Made by a program: the position numbers and the translations under genes | The notes under the pieces: generated by a model | Database searches by the model: none | Told to the model about the DNA's origin: nothing | What the model saw: the letters and a program-made list of their open reading frames with translations, nothing else | In this document: one piece after another, positions 49,311 through 59,765 of the stretch | Layout of the letters: each line of letters starts with the position of its first letter | Position numbering within the stretch: position 1 is the stretch's first letter | Assembly: GCF_032362555.1 (NCBI RefSeq) | Contig: NC_083523.1 | Span: 8,903,501-8,967,500 of the forward strand | Source: Amyelois transitella | Taxonomy: Eukaryota; Arthropoda; Insecta; Lepidoptera; Pyralidae | Direction: 5' to 3' | Length of the DNA stretch: 64,000 nt

Positions 49311-49707
49311 ATTGAGCCAATATAAAGCCAAGTTTAGCTTTTTTGCTTAATCATAGAAAAAATAATGACAGGTGCTATCGCACATCGCCTTAACGAAGAA
49401 TTTTAAGTTCATAAGCCTGTCCCCTAATCGCCTTTTACGACATCCATGGGAAAGAGAAGGATTAATCCTATTCTTTCTTTTTATTTATGCCGAGAACCAC
49501 ACGGCACTATTTTAAGTAGATAGATTTACATATGTCACACTATGTGAATTGTATCCTACTGACATAGTATATGTACATTTGTGAGCGAAACAGAATTTAA
49601 TTAAACAGATTAGTGATTTGGTATTTGACGCGACATCTGGTGGCCAAGGTGTAATGAATGGTACTGGAATGTTGTGTCGGTAATGAGATGAGTAAATACA
49701 TACATAC
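49311..49707 (+). repeat. Outer part of left palindrome arm
   Basis: Inverted copy of 58880-59288. It contains a decayed family A copy (49330-49506) and about 200 bp of otherwise unique sequence. At its outer end about 17 bp present in the right arm is missing. The BEL/Pao element starts immediately after it. Confidence 0.9.
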
Positions 49708-51145
49708 TGTTAGCGACACATTAAATTTAACATAGCGCACACTCAATAAACATTGTCATATTGTAGCACACTCATTAAGTATTGTATTGTATAGAACAAA
49801 AGAAGCGAGATCAAACAATACCCCCACCACGACGGTCAATTGCATTAGATAGTACACTAGAAAGCGAATGAGCACTTTAGAGGCATATTTTAGATATTGT
49901 TATTATTATTTATGAAACCTAATTGATAAACGATAACGCAGACCGTCATAGCCAAGTGATAACGCTATTTTTATAAAAGTCAAGGACACGAGGTCAATAA
50001 TTGGATTATGTTTTTTGATGTCAACAAATGTAAGTAAATTTCTCGAAAAGTATATTGTTTATAGAAACGAAAGTATTGTAATAAGAAAGTATGATATATG
50101 TATTTTTGTATAACTTAGAATTTATTAGAATCTTATATTGTATATTCGAGAAATATTTAAAAGTTGACAAGAAATTTTGATGAAAGCATAGGTTGAAGAC
50201 AAACTTTTGTTAAAATCTCTTTGAGAAAGAAATTGTCATATGTGAAAATTATGTTATATGATGAGAATTTTTGTTACTTTATTTGGAAAATGGAAATTGT
50301 TATGTTTTATTCATGTAAAATTGAGAAAAGTAAATAAATATCACCTAAGCGAAGCTATGCACAACACCAGAAATCGTCACGAAATTTGAGGTTCGCGTTA
50401 AGGTATTACTCCGACTTACAATAGTAAAATCGGCGGCAGAGGGCGTCGTAGTGCAATTGTTCCAGTTTAAAGTGAAAAATCAAGAAAAAGAAGACCTCAA
50501 GAAAGAAAAAGTCCTCAAGGAAGAAAAAGTCTTCAAGAAAGAAAAAGTCTTCAAGAAATTAAGTCGGAATAATACCTCTTAGTGTAATAGTTTAATAGTG
50601 TTAGGAAATTAGTATAAGGTGTTGTGCGTGGTTAGTGGACGGACAAATTGTGTGTATTGTTTTCGTTTTTTAATTCTTCAATTAGTTTAGTGGTTTCTAA
50701 TAAGACTTGAACATAGTGAGTAGGTATTCCAATTAGTGATAGTGCTATTGGATTTCAGTGACTGAACCATTAAACCGTGAGTAATTCAGACTTTATTAAG
50801 TGACATAGACTTTGGTTAGAGAGAGAGACTCAATATTTAGTGATCATATAGTGAATAGACACTCAGTGAGTAAGGTCAATGACCCCACGTATAGTAGTTT
50901 TATTAACAATCAAGTGAAATTAGACATAGGCTTTTGGAAGAGGTTGATGACCCCATTTCTACACAACCTACCATCCGAGGATTCTTTGTTGGCCTCACTG
51001 CCGCGTCCGCAGCCGTTGACGTCATATACCAGCGGGGGGGGGCGGACTTCTACTGGAGCGGAATTCGGGACTCCCTATAAGTGAAGGGGAGGCTAGGGGA
51101 GGCAGGTACCTAGTCAGGGTTATACTGTCACCTCGACCCGCAACA
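49708..51145 (+). repeat. 5' LTR of the BEL/Pao element
   Basis: Begins TGTTAGCG and ends CCGCAACA, so it has TG...CA ends. At 1,438 bp it is long for the group. It contains a short purine-rich tandem repeat (see 50463-50560) and a run of nine G near 51034. A 90-codon open frame at 50812-51084 has no ATG start and I do not regard it as a gene. The promoter and polyadenylation site should lie inside, but I cannot place the U3/R/U5 limits. Confidence 0.95.
50463..50560 (+). repeat. 18-bp tandem repeat in the LTR
   Basis: About four units of an 18-bp purine-rich motif, GAAAAAGTCTTCAAGAAA-like, differing at one or two bases (CCTC or CTTC; AAGGAA or AAGAAA). The same array is in the 3' LTR at about 57402-57499. 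Repeat number could serve as a family-copy marker; a role as enhancer is only a possibility. Confidence 0.8.
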
Positions 51146-51151
51146 AAGGCG

Positions 51152-51169
51152 TGGTCCTTCGAGCCGGAT
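51152..51169 (+). promoter_or_regulatory. Primer binding site complementary to tRNA-Tyr
   Basis: The 18 bases TGGTCCTTCGAGCCGGAT start 6 nt after the 5' LTR. They are exactly complementary to the 3' end of tRNA-Tyr(GTA) with its added CCA. The tRNA-Tyr gene at 16704-16792 in this same window ends ATCCGGCTCGAAGGA, so the match can be checked directly. Minus-strand DNA synthesis should start here. Confidence 0.92.
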
Positions 51170-51186
51170 CTTCAATACCTTTCAAA

Positions 51187-54100
51187 ATGCCAGTAACGAG
51201 AAGCCAGAAAGGCAAAATGGAACCATTACGTCCACCTACTACAACAAGTGAAGAAACAGGCACAACACATAGAACTCCTACAAGTCGAGGAACTACAAGT
51301 GGAACTGAGGACTCCACAAACACAAGCATGCAAACTGGAACGCGAGAACAAGCACTACCGGGAAGCACGATGACATTAGTTCCAATGGAACCGAGAGATA
51401 GCGAGCCTACGCAGACAACGCGCTCCCCATCTAGGAGCAAGAGAGCAGGAACAAGCAAGTCAGTGAAAACAAGAAGGAAACTTCAATTGGAAAAAGAAAT
51501 TGCGGAACTCAAATTGGAACAAATAAAAGCAGAAACCGCGAAAAGGGAAGCAGAGGCGAAACTTCTTGAGGAAGAATCTGATTCCGACCTAGAGGAACCA
51601 GAGGACAGGGCGGATCGTGTACGAAGTTGGATGGCTGGCACACAAGACAACGCGTCATGTATGGAAGTTCCATTCAACAGAAATGAAGATCTACCAATGA
51701 ACAACCTCGCTTCAGCTATAGCAGCGGCATTCGAAAAAGCTACTTCGAAACACAAACCGTTGCCACCGAAGTACATGTTTGAGTTACCAACATTTAATGG
51801 AGATAGTGCAGAATGGCTAGCTTTCCTAACAGTATACACCGAAACATCTACTATGTTTTCGGCAGTTCAGAATATGGCTCGACTAAGAAAAAGCATCGTG
51901 GGACAAGCAAGAGAAGCAGTGAAAAATATATTATATTCGGATTCTCAACCCAATGACGTCATGGAAGCATTAAGGAGAAGATTCGGTAGAGCGGACTTAT
52001 TAGTCACAGCCGAATTAGACAAATTAAGGGCGCTTCCTCGTGTAAGTGAAAATGTACAAGAACTTAGTGCATTCTCATGTAAAGTCAACAACAGTGTGAC
52101 AAGTATCAAAGGGTTAAAGAAAAACAAGTACCTACACTCACCGGAAATAGTGAAACAAATCACAGAAAAATTACCAGCGTTTATTCAATTTAGATGGTGT
52201 GATTATATCGCACAATACGACGAAGATGAACCTGATCTCGAAATATTAGCTAACTTCCTGAACAAAGAAGCCGATAGAAGTGTTGTGCTGCTATCAAACG
52301 AAAAGAAGAAAGTGATACAACCAAAGAGGCAGTCAGCACACGTAGCAGTTGAACAACCCATGAGAAGGGGAATTCAATGTATTCAATGCAAAGGAGATCA
52401 CTATTTTTCGGAATGCAAAGAATTGAAAAACGCAAGTATCGACGAAAGGTGGGAAATGGTAAAAAAGTTAAAAGTTTGCTTCAATTGCCTAAGAGGACGA
52501 CATCGAAAAGATGATTGCAGGTCTAGACCCTGCCGACAATGTAAGAGATTACACCATGCGCTTCTTCATAAGGAATATAAGAAAGAAAACAGTACAGATG
52601 AAAAGAGGAAAGAAGAAGCTAGTGTTACTGGAACTGTCAACACTTTGAAAACACCACAAGCGCTATTGAAAATAATGCCCGTACAGCTATACGGGCCAAC
52701 GAAATCTGTGAAAGTATTAGCACTTCTGGATGAAGGTTCGACAGTCACATTGCTGGACGAAGCTACAGCAAAAGAAATAGGAGCCACAGGACCGAAAGAA
52801 ATCCTTGCTCTAGAAACAGTTGGTGGAAATACGATAAGAAACACGGATTCTGAAAGAATCAATTTGAAGATTAAAGGCGTCCACCAACGGAAGAAAATGA
52901 ACATAAATAACGTGAGAACAATTAAAGAAATCCAGTTGTCACCGCAAACAGTGGATAGGGCGAGATTGGAAGCCTGTCCACACCTGAAGCCTCTTATCGA
53001 CAAAATATGTTACGAAGACATGCCTCCGAAAATGTTAATAGGTCAGGACAATTGGGAACTGATCGTATCGAGACACACTAGGAAACGCAAGAAGGACGAA
53101 CCCGTTGCTTCATTCACGAAGCTGGGATGGGTATTACACGGTTGCGATGGTGGGATAACGAAACAAGTACAGTTTATGAGATGTGCGCATCTGAAAAGTC
53201 AAGACGACAATTTGGATGCCATAATTAAAGAACACTTCGCAATAGAAGCACTAGGTGTCACTGAAAGGAAGCCATCGTCTGACATTGAAGAGAGAGCAAC
53301 AAAGAAATTGGAAGAAGTCGTGCGAAAAGTTGCTGTCGATAAATACGAAGCGGGATTAATCTGGAAAGCGGAAGACGAAACTCTTCCAGACAATCGATCA
53401 ACTGCGGAAAGCAGAATGAGAAACTTAGAGAAAAAGCTGGATAAAGATCCTGAACTGAAAGCCGACTATGAGAAACAGATACAACATTTATTGGATTCAG
53501 ACTACGCAGAAGAAGCTCCGAAATATAGTACATCCACGAGATTGTGGTACTTACCGCACTTCGCCGTCACTCACCCAACGAAAAAGAAAAGAAGGATAGT
53601 ATTTGATGCAGCAGCAAGATCCAATGGGAAGTGTCTGAACGACGCGCTCTTATCTGGACCGGATCTGCTACAATCATTATGGGGTGTGTTAATACGCTTT
53701 CGTCAAGGTCCTATAGCAGTCGTAGCTGACATTAAAGAGATGTTCCTGCAAATCCTTATGAGAGAAGACGACAGAGATAGTTTGCGATTCTTATGGAGAG
53801 GAGGCGACAGGACAGGACCAATGAAGGAGTATCGTCTTAAAACTGTGATATTCGGAGCGGCCTCTTCACCCAGTACAGCAATATTTGTGAAAAACAAAAA
53901 CGCGAAAGACAATGGACAAGGGCATCAGGAGGCCATCAAAGCGATAGAAAAGAATCATTACATGGACGATTATCTACAAAGTTTTTGGGAAGAAGAACAT
54001 GCGGTAGAAGTCGCCACGACAGTCGACGAAATACATAAGAAAGCAAGTTTCCATTTAAGAGGATGGGCATCCAACCGTCCTAACGTATTGAAAAGGATCA

Positions 54101-55995
54101 ACGGAGACAATAGTTTGGAAAAGGAATTAGAACTTGGTCAGCAAGAAGAGAAAACGCTCGGAATGAAATGGAAAGTGCAAGAAGACTGCTTTTCATTTCG
54201 AGTAGCAATGAGAAACGTACCAAGGGAAATTTTACGAGGAGAAAAGACCCCTACGAAAAGACAAGTGGTCAGCGCAATCATGTCAACATTTGATCCCTTG
54301 GGATTAATAGCTCCAGTTCTTATTCAAGGTAAGAAACTAATGCAGAATATCTGGAGAAGCGGAGTTGGATGGGACACCGAAATTTTGGCATCAGAAGAAG
54401 ACGAATGGCGTAAATACCTACAACACATGAAGACAATAGAAGAGCTCACAATACCACGATGCATCTCTCCTCACCACACCGAGGGAGAGCTACACGTCTT
54501 CACGGATGCAAGCGAAACGTCCTATGCAGCCTCAGCATATTGGAAAACGATAGAAGAAGATACGAAAACCTCGTTGATCGCAGCAAAGAACAGGGTAACT
54601 CCTCTAAAACCGATATCCGTTCCAAGACTGGAACTTCAAGCAGCATTGTTAGGTTGCAGACTAGCGCGCGCAATTGAAAAAGAAATGGATCTGACGGTAG
54701 TAAAAAAGACTTTTTGGACAGATTCAACGACGGTTCTTTCATGGATCAAATCAGACCCGAGGACATTTAAGACGTTCGTGGCACATCGCTTGGCTGAAAT
54801 CGAAGAACTTTCGAAACCACAAGATTGGAGATGGGTACCGACAAACCAAAACCCGGCTGACGATGCAACCAGGGATGTGCCCGAAAACTTTAACGAAAGA
54901 CACAGATGGTTTGAAGGGCCTGAATTCTTAAAACAATCTGAGGAACATTGGCCGAAGCCGAAAGAAATCAAGAGAGAACCGCACGAAGAGGACAAGAAGA
55001 TTGAAAAAGTAGCAACAACGAGACAGAAAGAGTTTTCTACGCCAGATCCGAAAAGATTTTCAAGTTGGAATAGACTCCTGAGGTCCACGGCAAGAGTGGT
55101 TCAATTCGTCGAAATATTAAGAAATAATAAGCAAGAAAAAGAGAAAGTCAACGCGACTAAGAAAGATGAACCATGGAGGAAGAACAGAAAAAGGAAGAAG
55201 ACTCCAATTGTTCTAAAAAAGATTTCAAAAGAGCAACAAAAACTCTTTATTCCGTTGGAAACGCATCAGTTAGCGAAAGCAGAGGCACTATTGATGCGAC
55301 GAAGTCAAGACGAAAGTTTCAAAGCCGAAATAGATACGTTGAGAAAAGGTCAACATTTAACGAAAAGTCAGAAGCTGCATAATTTAGATATAGTCGAAAT
55401 CGACGGAATACTTCGATTGAAAGGAAGAATTAACGCCGTCGAAGGAACACAACAAGAGAAGAACCCGATAGTTTTAGATAAACGGGATTGGATAACACGA
55501 CTGCTAATCCAACATTACCACAATGTGTTCCATCACGGAAACCACGCTACTGTCATCAATGAATTAAGACAAAGATACTGGATCGTGGGAATAAGAGCAG
55601 CAGTACGATCAATCGCGCACCTCTGTCAATGGTGCAAAGTAAGAAAGTCCATGCCGACGACGATACCGATGGGAGATCTGCCTCCAGAAAGACTGTCTCA
55701 CAACAGTCACCCGTTCACTTGCACAGCTGTAGATTACTTCGGACCGATGACCATTACCATTGGGAGAAGACATGAAAAACGATGGGGCGCACTGTTCACC
55801 TGTCTCACAACCAGAGCAGTGCACGTAGAGTTGGCTACATCGCTGTCAACCGACTCCATGATCATGGCCCTGAGAAGATTCGCCGCGAGAAGAGGTAGAG
55901 GCAGCCGCGGACAACATTGGCGTCAGGTGGAAATTCATACCGCCTGGTGCTCCGAACATGGGAGGAGCGTGGGAGAGACTGGTACGGTCCGTTAA
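51187..55995 (+). CDS. BEL/Pao Gag-Pol polyprotein, truncated in integrase
   Basis: One frame of 1,602 residues from the ATG at 51187. The frame is also open upstream from a GTG that overlaps the primer site, so the ATG is the better start. In order: Ser/Thr-rich N-terminus and Lys/Glu coiled-coil-like segment (about 90-145); DUF1759-like gag core with LPTFNGDSAEW (about 197); zinc knuckles CX2CX4HX4C twice and a third CX2C...H (about 395-465); aspartic protease with LLDEGSTVTLL, active Asp 515, Glu replacing the more usual residue beside it; reverse transcriptase with YMDD at 925-928; RNase H with FTDAS (Asp 1107) and WTDS (about 1178); integrase HHCC zinc domain (about 1441-1485) and first catalytic Asp 1516 in AVDYFGP. 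After about residue 1570 the frame leaves the integrase sequence and ends within about 30 residues. Gag, protease, RT and RNase H look intact. Confidence 0.93.
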   Translation: MPVTRSQKGKMEPLRPPTTTSEETGTTHRTPTSRGTTSGTEDSTNTSMQTGTREQALPGSTMTLVPMEPRDSEPTQTTRSPSRSKRAGTSKSVKTRRKLQLEKEIAELKLEQIKAETAKREAEAKLLEEESDSDLEEPEDRADRVRSWMAGTQDNASCMEVPFNRNEDLPMNNLASAIAAAFEKATSKHKPLPPKYMFELPTFNGDSAEWLAFLTVYTETSTMFSAVQNMARLRKSIVGQAREAVKNILYSDSQPNDVMEALRRRFGRADLLVTAELDKLRALPRVSENVQELSAFSCKVNNSVTSIKGLKKNKYLHSPEIVKQITEKLPAFIQFRWCDYIAQYDEDEPDLEILANFLNKEADRSVVLLSNEKKKVIQPKRQSAHVAVEQPMRRGIQCIQCKGDHYFSECKELKNASIDERWEMVKKLKVCFNCLRGRHRKDDCRSRPCRQCKRLHHALLHKEYKKENSTDEKRKEEASVTGTVNTLKTPQALLKIMPVQLYGPTKSVKVLALLDEGSTVTLLDEATAKEIGATGPKEILALETVGGNTIRNTDSERINLKIKGVHQRKKMNINNVRTIKEIQLSPQTVDRARLEACPHLKPLIDKICYEDMPPKMLIGQDNWELIVSRHTRKRKKDEPVASFTKLGWVLHGCDGGITKQVQFMRCAHLKSQDDNLDAIIKEHFAIEALGVTERKPSSDIEERATKKLEEVVRKVAVDKYEAGLIWKAEDETLPDNRSTAESRMRNLEKKLDKDPELKADYEKQIQHLLDSDYAEEAPKYSTSTRLWYLPHFAVTHPTKKKRRIVFDAAARSNGKCLNDALLSGPDLLQSLWGVLIRFRQGPIAVVADIKEMFLQILMREDDRDSLRFLWRGGDRTGPMKEYRLKTVIFGAASSPSTAIFVKNKNAKDNGQGHQEAIKAIEKNHYMDDYLQSFWEEEHAVEVATTVDEIHKKASFHLRGWASNRPNVLKRINGDNSLEKELELGQQEEKTLGMKWKVQEDCFSFRVAMRNVPREILRGEKTPTKRQVVSAIMSTFDPLGLIAPVLIQGKKLMQNIWRSGVGWDTEILASEEDEWRKYLQHMKTIEELTIPRCISPHHTEGELHVFTDASETSYAASAYWKTIEEDTKTSLIAAKNRVTPLKPISVPRLELQAALLGCRLARAIEKEMDLTVVKKTFWTDSTTVLSWIKSDPRTFKTFVAHRLAEIEELSKPQDWRWVPTNQNPADDATRDVPENFNERHRWFEGPEFLKQSEEHWPKPKEIKREPHEEDKKIEKVATTRQKEFSTPDPKRFSSWNRLLRSTARVVQFVEILRNNKQEKEKVNATKKDEPWRKNRKRKKTPIVLKKISKEQQKLFIPLETHQLAKAEALLMRRSQDESFKAEIDTLRKGQHLTKSQKLHNLDIVEIDGILRLKGRINAVEGTQQEKNPIVLDKRDWITRLLIQHYHNVFHHGNHATVINELRQRYWIVGIRAAVRSIAHLCQWCKVRKSMPTTIPMGDLPPERLSHNSHPFTCTAVDYFGPMTITIGRRHEKRWGALFTCLTTRAVHVELATSLSTDSMIMALRRFAARRGRGSRGQHWRQVEIHTAWCSEHGRSVGETGTVR

Positions 55996-56533
55996 GACTT
56001 CACTGACGGCCGTGCTCAAAGAGAAGAATCCTTCAGAAGAGACGCTACACACTCTTCTGCTTGAGGTCGAGCACATTATCAACTCTCGACCTCTCACAGA
56101 ACTGGAAGACTGCACCAATCCAGAGTCACTCACGCCCAACCACTTCCTCATTGGGCGATCCTGCGGCGCGCCTAGGCTGGGCGCGTTCTCCGATTCCGAT
56201 CTTGTCGGAAAACCTTCGTGGAAGACTTCGCAGCGGCTAGCGGACCACTTCTGGTCTCGCTGGCTGAAAGAATATCTTCCTGGCTTGCTGCCACGGAGGA
56301 ACGTCGGCCAGCCAACCCGAGACATCCGATGTGGGGACATCGTAGCAGTCCTGGATCCTGCCTTACCGCGAGGCACGTGGCCTCGCGGGAGGGTAGTGCG
56401 CACGCTGCCGGGCCCCGACGACCGGACCAGAGTCGTTGATGTGGCTACCGGTGGTGGCATTCTGCGACGGCCAGCTTCGAAGCTAGTAGTGATAGTGCCA
56501 GTGAATAGTGAAAACAAAGCAGAACAAAAGTGA
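55892..56533 (+). pseudogene. BEL/Pao integrase C-terminal part, out of frame
   Basis: A second frame carries the rest of integrase: the WKFIPPGAPN-MGGAWER block with the catalytic Glu (55973-55975), then a DUF5641-like C-terminal domain ending KAEQK (stop at 56531-56533). The first ATG is at 55958, but homologous sequence in this frame runs back to about 55892. It overlaps the gag-pol frame by about 100 bp. Compared with the usual spacing in BEL/Pao integrases, about 25-35 residues including the DNGTNF block (second catalytic Asp) are absent at about 55885-55897. A deletion of a length not divisible by three therefore explains both the missing residues and the frame change. Programmed frameshifting cannot restore the missing Asp. 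Confidence 0.85.
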
Positions 56534-56635
56534 AATTTAGTGAAAATAAAAGTGCATGGACATTATAGCAAAGATGTAATAGCATAAGTAGAATAAGAAA
56601 CGTTTGATGTCGCTTCAAGAGTTTGTGCGCAGCAC

Positions 56636-56644
56636 GAGGGAGAG
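56636..56644 (+). promoter_or_regulatory. Polypurine tract candidate
   Basis: GAGGGAGAG lies two bases before the 3' LTR (56647), the position expected for the plus-strand primer. It is short and ends in TT before the LTR. Confidence 0.7.
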
Positions 56645-56646
56645 TT

Positions 56647-58084
56647 TGTTAGCGACACATTAAATTTAACATAGCGCACACTCAATAAACATTGTCATAT
56701 TGTAGCACACTCATTAAGTATTGTATTGTATAGAACAAAAGAAGCGAGATCAAACAATACCCCCACCACGACGGTCAATTGCATTAGATAGTACACTAGA
56801 AAGCGAATGAGCACTTTAGAGGCATATTTTAGATATTGTTATTATTATTTATGAAACCTAATTGATAAACGATAACGCAGACCGTCATAGCCAAGTGATA
56901 ACGCTATTTTTATAAAAGTCAAGGACACGAGGTCAATAATTGGATTATGTTTTTTGATGTCAACAAATGTAAGTAAATTTCTCGAAAAGTATATTGTTTA
57001 TAGAAACGAAAGTATTGTAATAAGAAAGTATGATATATGTATTTTTGTATAACTTAGAATTTATTAGAATCTTATATTGTATATTCGAGAAATATTTAAA
57101 AGTTGACAAGAAATTTTGATGAAAGCATAGGTTGAAGACAAACTTTTGTTAAAATCTCTTTGAGAAAGAAATTGTCATATGTGAAAATTATGTTATATGA
57201 TGAGAATTTTTGTTACTTTATTTGGAAAATGGAAATTGTTATGTTTTATTCATGTAAAATTGAGAAAAGTAAATAAATATCACCTAAGCGAAGCTATGCA
57301 CAACACCAGAAATCGTCACGAAATTTGAGGTTCGCGTTAAGGTATTACTCCGACTTACAATAGTAAAATCGGCGGCAGAGGGCGTCGTAGTGCAATTGTT
57401 CCAGTTTAAAGTGAAAAATCAAGAAAAAGAAGACCTCAAGAAAGAAAAAGTCCTCAAGGAAGAAAAAGTCTTCAAGAAAGAAAAAGTCTTCAAGAAATTA
57501 AGTCGGAATAATACCTCTTAGTGTAATAGTTTAATAGTGTTAGGAAATTAGTATAAGGTGTTGTGCGTGGTTAGTGGACGGACAAATTGTGTGTATTGTT
57601 TTCGTTTTTTAATTCTTCAATTAGTTTAGTGGTTTCTAATAAGACTTGAACATAGTGAGTAGGTATTCCAATTAGTGATAGTGCTATTGGATTTCAGTGA
57701 CTGAACCATTAAACCGTGAGTAATTCAGACTTTATTAAGTGACATAGACTTTGGTTAGAGAGAGAGACTCAATATTTAGTGATCATATAGTGAATAGACA
57801 CTCAGTGAGTAAGGTCAATGACCCCACGTATAGTAGTTTTATTAACAATCAAGTGAAATTAGACATAGGCTTTTGGAAGAGGTTGATGACCCCATTTCTA
57901 CACAACCTACCATCCGAGGATTCTTTGTTGGCCTCACTGCCGCGTCCGCAGCCGTTGACGTCATATACCAGCGGGGGGGGGCGGACTTCTACTGGAGCGG
58001 AATTCGGGACTCCCTATAAGTGAAGGGGAGGCTAGGGGAGGCAGGTACCTAGTCAGGGTTATACTGTCACCTCGACCCGCAACA
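56647..58084 (+). repeat. 3' LTR of the BEL/Pao element
   Basis: Same 1,438-bp length and sequence as 49708-51145 in all blocks compared, including the G9 run and the 18-bp repeats. Followed directly by the target duplication CATAC. Confidence 0.95.
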
Positions 58085-58393
58085 CATACACACACATACT
58101 ATACGGGATAAACAGAGCTAATAACTATTATATATGTATAACTATACAACAACACTAGAAGGCCATGTTGTGATTGGATGACTTTATAATGAATTTTATT
58201 TATTACTTTATTTAATGGATTTTGTAAAAGACGGCATTCTACTTTTAGGCGACGGACTAGCAACATGTCACTATTTTAATCTCAATTCTATCATTAAGCC
58301 AAATAGCTCAATGTGGCCTATCAGTCTTTTCAAGACTGTCGCCTCTGTCTATCCCGCAAGGGATATAGACGTGATTATATGTATGTATGTATA
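58085..58393 (+). repeat. Inner part of left palindrome arm
   Basis: Inverted copy of 58572-58885, roughly 95 percent alike by eye. Holds a family A copy (58215-58393) and about 130 bp of unique sequence. Joined to 49311-49707 it gives a continuous left arm of about 700 bp once the BEL/Pao element and one CATAC are removed. Confidence 0.9.
58215..58393 (+). mobile_element. Family A copy, left inner arm
   Basis: 5' truncated. Mirror of the copy at 58574-58755; both share the same truncation and GACGGCATTCTAC variant, so they are duplicates, not separate insertions. Confidence 0.87.
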
Positions 58394-58571
58394 TTATCTA
58401 TCAGTCAACCATTGGGTTATCAGTTATCACACAAACTAATATATAGATGATATGTTTGTATGATATGCGTGTAATACTTAATAGAAATCTCCGTTTTAAT
58501 ACCAAATTGTTCAATCAATTTTCATTTAATTGCTACTTTTACGAAAATAAACTTAAGTCTTTATACCACAC

Positions 58572-59288
58572 GGTACATACATACATACATGTAATCACGT
58601 CTATATCCCTTGCGGGGTAGACAGAGCCAACAGTCTTGTAAAGACTGATAGGCCACATTGAGCTATTTGGCTTAATGATAGAATTGAGATTAAAATAGTG
58701 ACATGTTGCTAGTCCGTCGCCTAAAAGTAGAATGCCGTCTTTTACAAAATCCATTAAATAAAGTAATAAATAAAATTCATTATAAAGTCATCCAATCACA
58801 ACATGGCCTTCTAGTGTTGTTGTATAGTTATACATATATAATAGTTATTAGCTCTGTTTATCCCGTATAGTATGTGTGTGTATGTATGTATTTACTCATC
58901 TCATTACCGACACAACATTCCAGTACCATTCATTACACCTTGGCCACCAGATGTCGCGTCAAATACCAAATCACTAATCTGTTTAATTAAATTCTGTTTC
59001 GCTCACAAATGTACATATACTATGTCAGTAGGATACAATTCACATAGTGTGACATATGTAAATCTATCTACTTAAAATAGTGCCGTGTGGTTCTCGGCAT
59101 AAATAAAAAGAAAGAATAGGATTAATCCTTCTCTTTCCCATGGATGTCGTAAAAGGCGATTAGGGGACAGGCTTATGAACTTAAAATTCTTCGTTAAGGC
59201 GATGTGCGATAGCACCTGTCATTATTTTTTCTATGATTAAGCAAAAAAGCTAAACTTGGCTTATCAGTTTTTCTAAGACTATTGGCTC
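58572..59288 (-). repeat. Right palindrome arm (uninterrupted, empty site)
   Basis: Reverse complement of the two left-arm parts joined. At about 58880-58890 the sequence reads straight through the position where the left arm is split by the retrotransposon, with a single GTATG. Spacer to the left arm is 58394-58571 (about 178 bp), with no visible gene. The palindrome is therefore older than the insertion. Confidence 0.9.
58574..58755 (-). mobile_element. Family A copy, right inner arm
   Basis: See 58215-58393; tail longer (CATA)n here. Confidence 0.87.
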
Positions 59289-59320
59289 TGTCCACCCGGC
59301 AAGGGATTATAGACTTTAAA
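59081..59320 (+). mobile_element. Family A copy in right palindrome arm
   Basis: Older diverged copy; its mirror in the left arm is 49330-49506, which lacks the tail half. Confidence 0.85.
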
Positions 59321-59361
59321 ATTTGTTTTTACTATATTTTCCATCAAAATCACTTTTAACT

Positions 59362-59488
59362 TGTACGTGGAGAGTTATGAATGTGGATGAAGCGAAAGAA
59401 CTTTGCAGAGATCGTGGCAAGTGGAAAGGTGTAGCCACTGCCTTCCCAACCGGCGAAAAAGACGCGATTTTATGTAAGTATGTATGTA
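59362..59488 (+). mobile_element. Family B LINE 3' end, diverged
   Basis: VMNVDEAKELCRDRGKWKGV-like codons then an altered tail CCCAACCGGCG. An (ATCA)n run follows at about 59551-59572. Confidence 0.75.
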
Positions 59489-59765
59489 TCATTTACCCAT
59501 AAAAGATTATTGCTAGGCAGTCAATAAAAAATACCGGTCACTTTAGTCCGGTTAATCAATCAATCAATCAATCGGGAATCCACACCCAAATCAGGTTAAT
59601 GCCATAAATAAACAAATGGATGATATCAATCGGTAGTCCAGTCATCTGAACGTACAAATCCACTCTTCAATGGTATGCAAGGGCATTTGATTAGATTCAT
59701 TGCCGGCGGCTGCGTGGATGCACATTGCGTGTGATAGATTGTCAATAGATAGGGTGACAAATGCT

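Larger units (their letters stand above)
49708..58084 (+). mobile_element. BEL/Pao LTR retrotransposon, recent insertion, integrase-defective
   Basis: Complete LTR element of 8,377 bp: two 1,438-bp LTRs starting TGTTAGCG and ending CGCAACA, a tRNA-Tyr-type primer site, one long gag-pol ORF, a frame-shifted 3' ORF and a polypurine tract. Flanks carry the 5-bp direct duplication CATAC (49703-49707 and 58085-58089), as expected for BEL/Pao. The RNase H order, the two-and-a-half zinc knuckles, the DUF1759-like gag and the C-terminal DUF5641-like domain place it in BEL/Pao rather than Gypsy or Copia. The LTRs have the same length, including the same run of nine G, and every block I compared by eye was identical, so insertion is recent. 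A deletion in the integrase makes this copy non-autonomous; it would need integrase from elsewhere. It sits inside the left arm of an older palindrome. No envelope gene is seen. Confidence 0.95.

Noticed and set aside
50812-51084. 90-codon open frame in the LTR (repeated at 57751-58023)
   Set aside because: No ATG start (TTG); it is present twice only because the LTR is; no domain.
55846-56517. 223-codon minus-strand frame
   Set aside because: Antisense to the integrase end; composition follows from the GC-rich coding strand.
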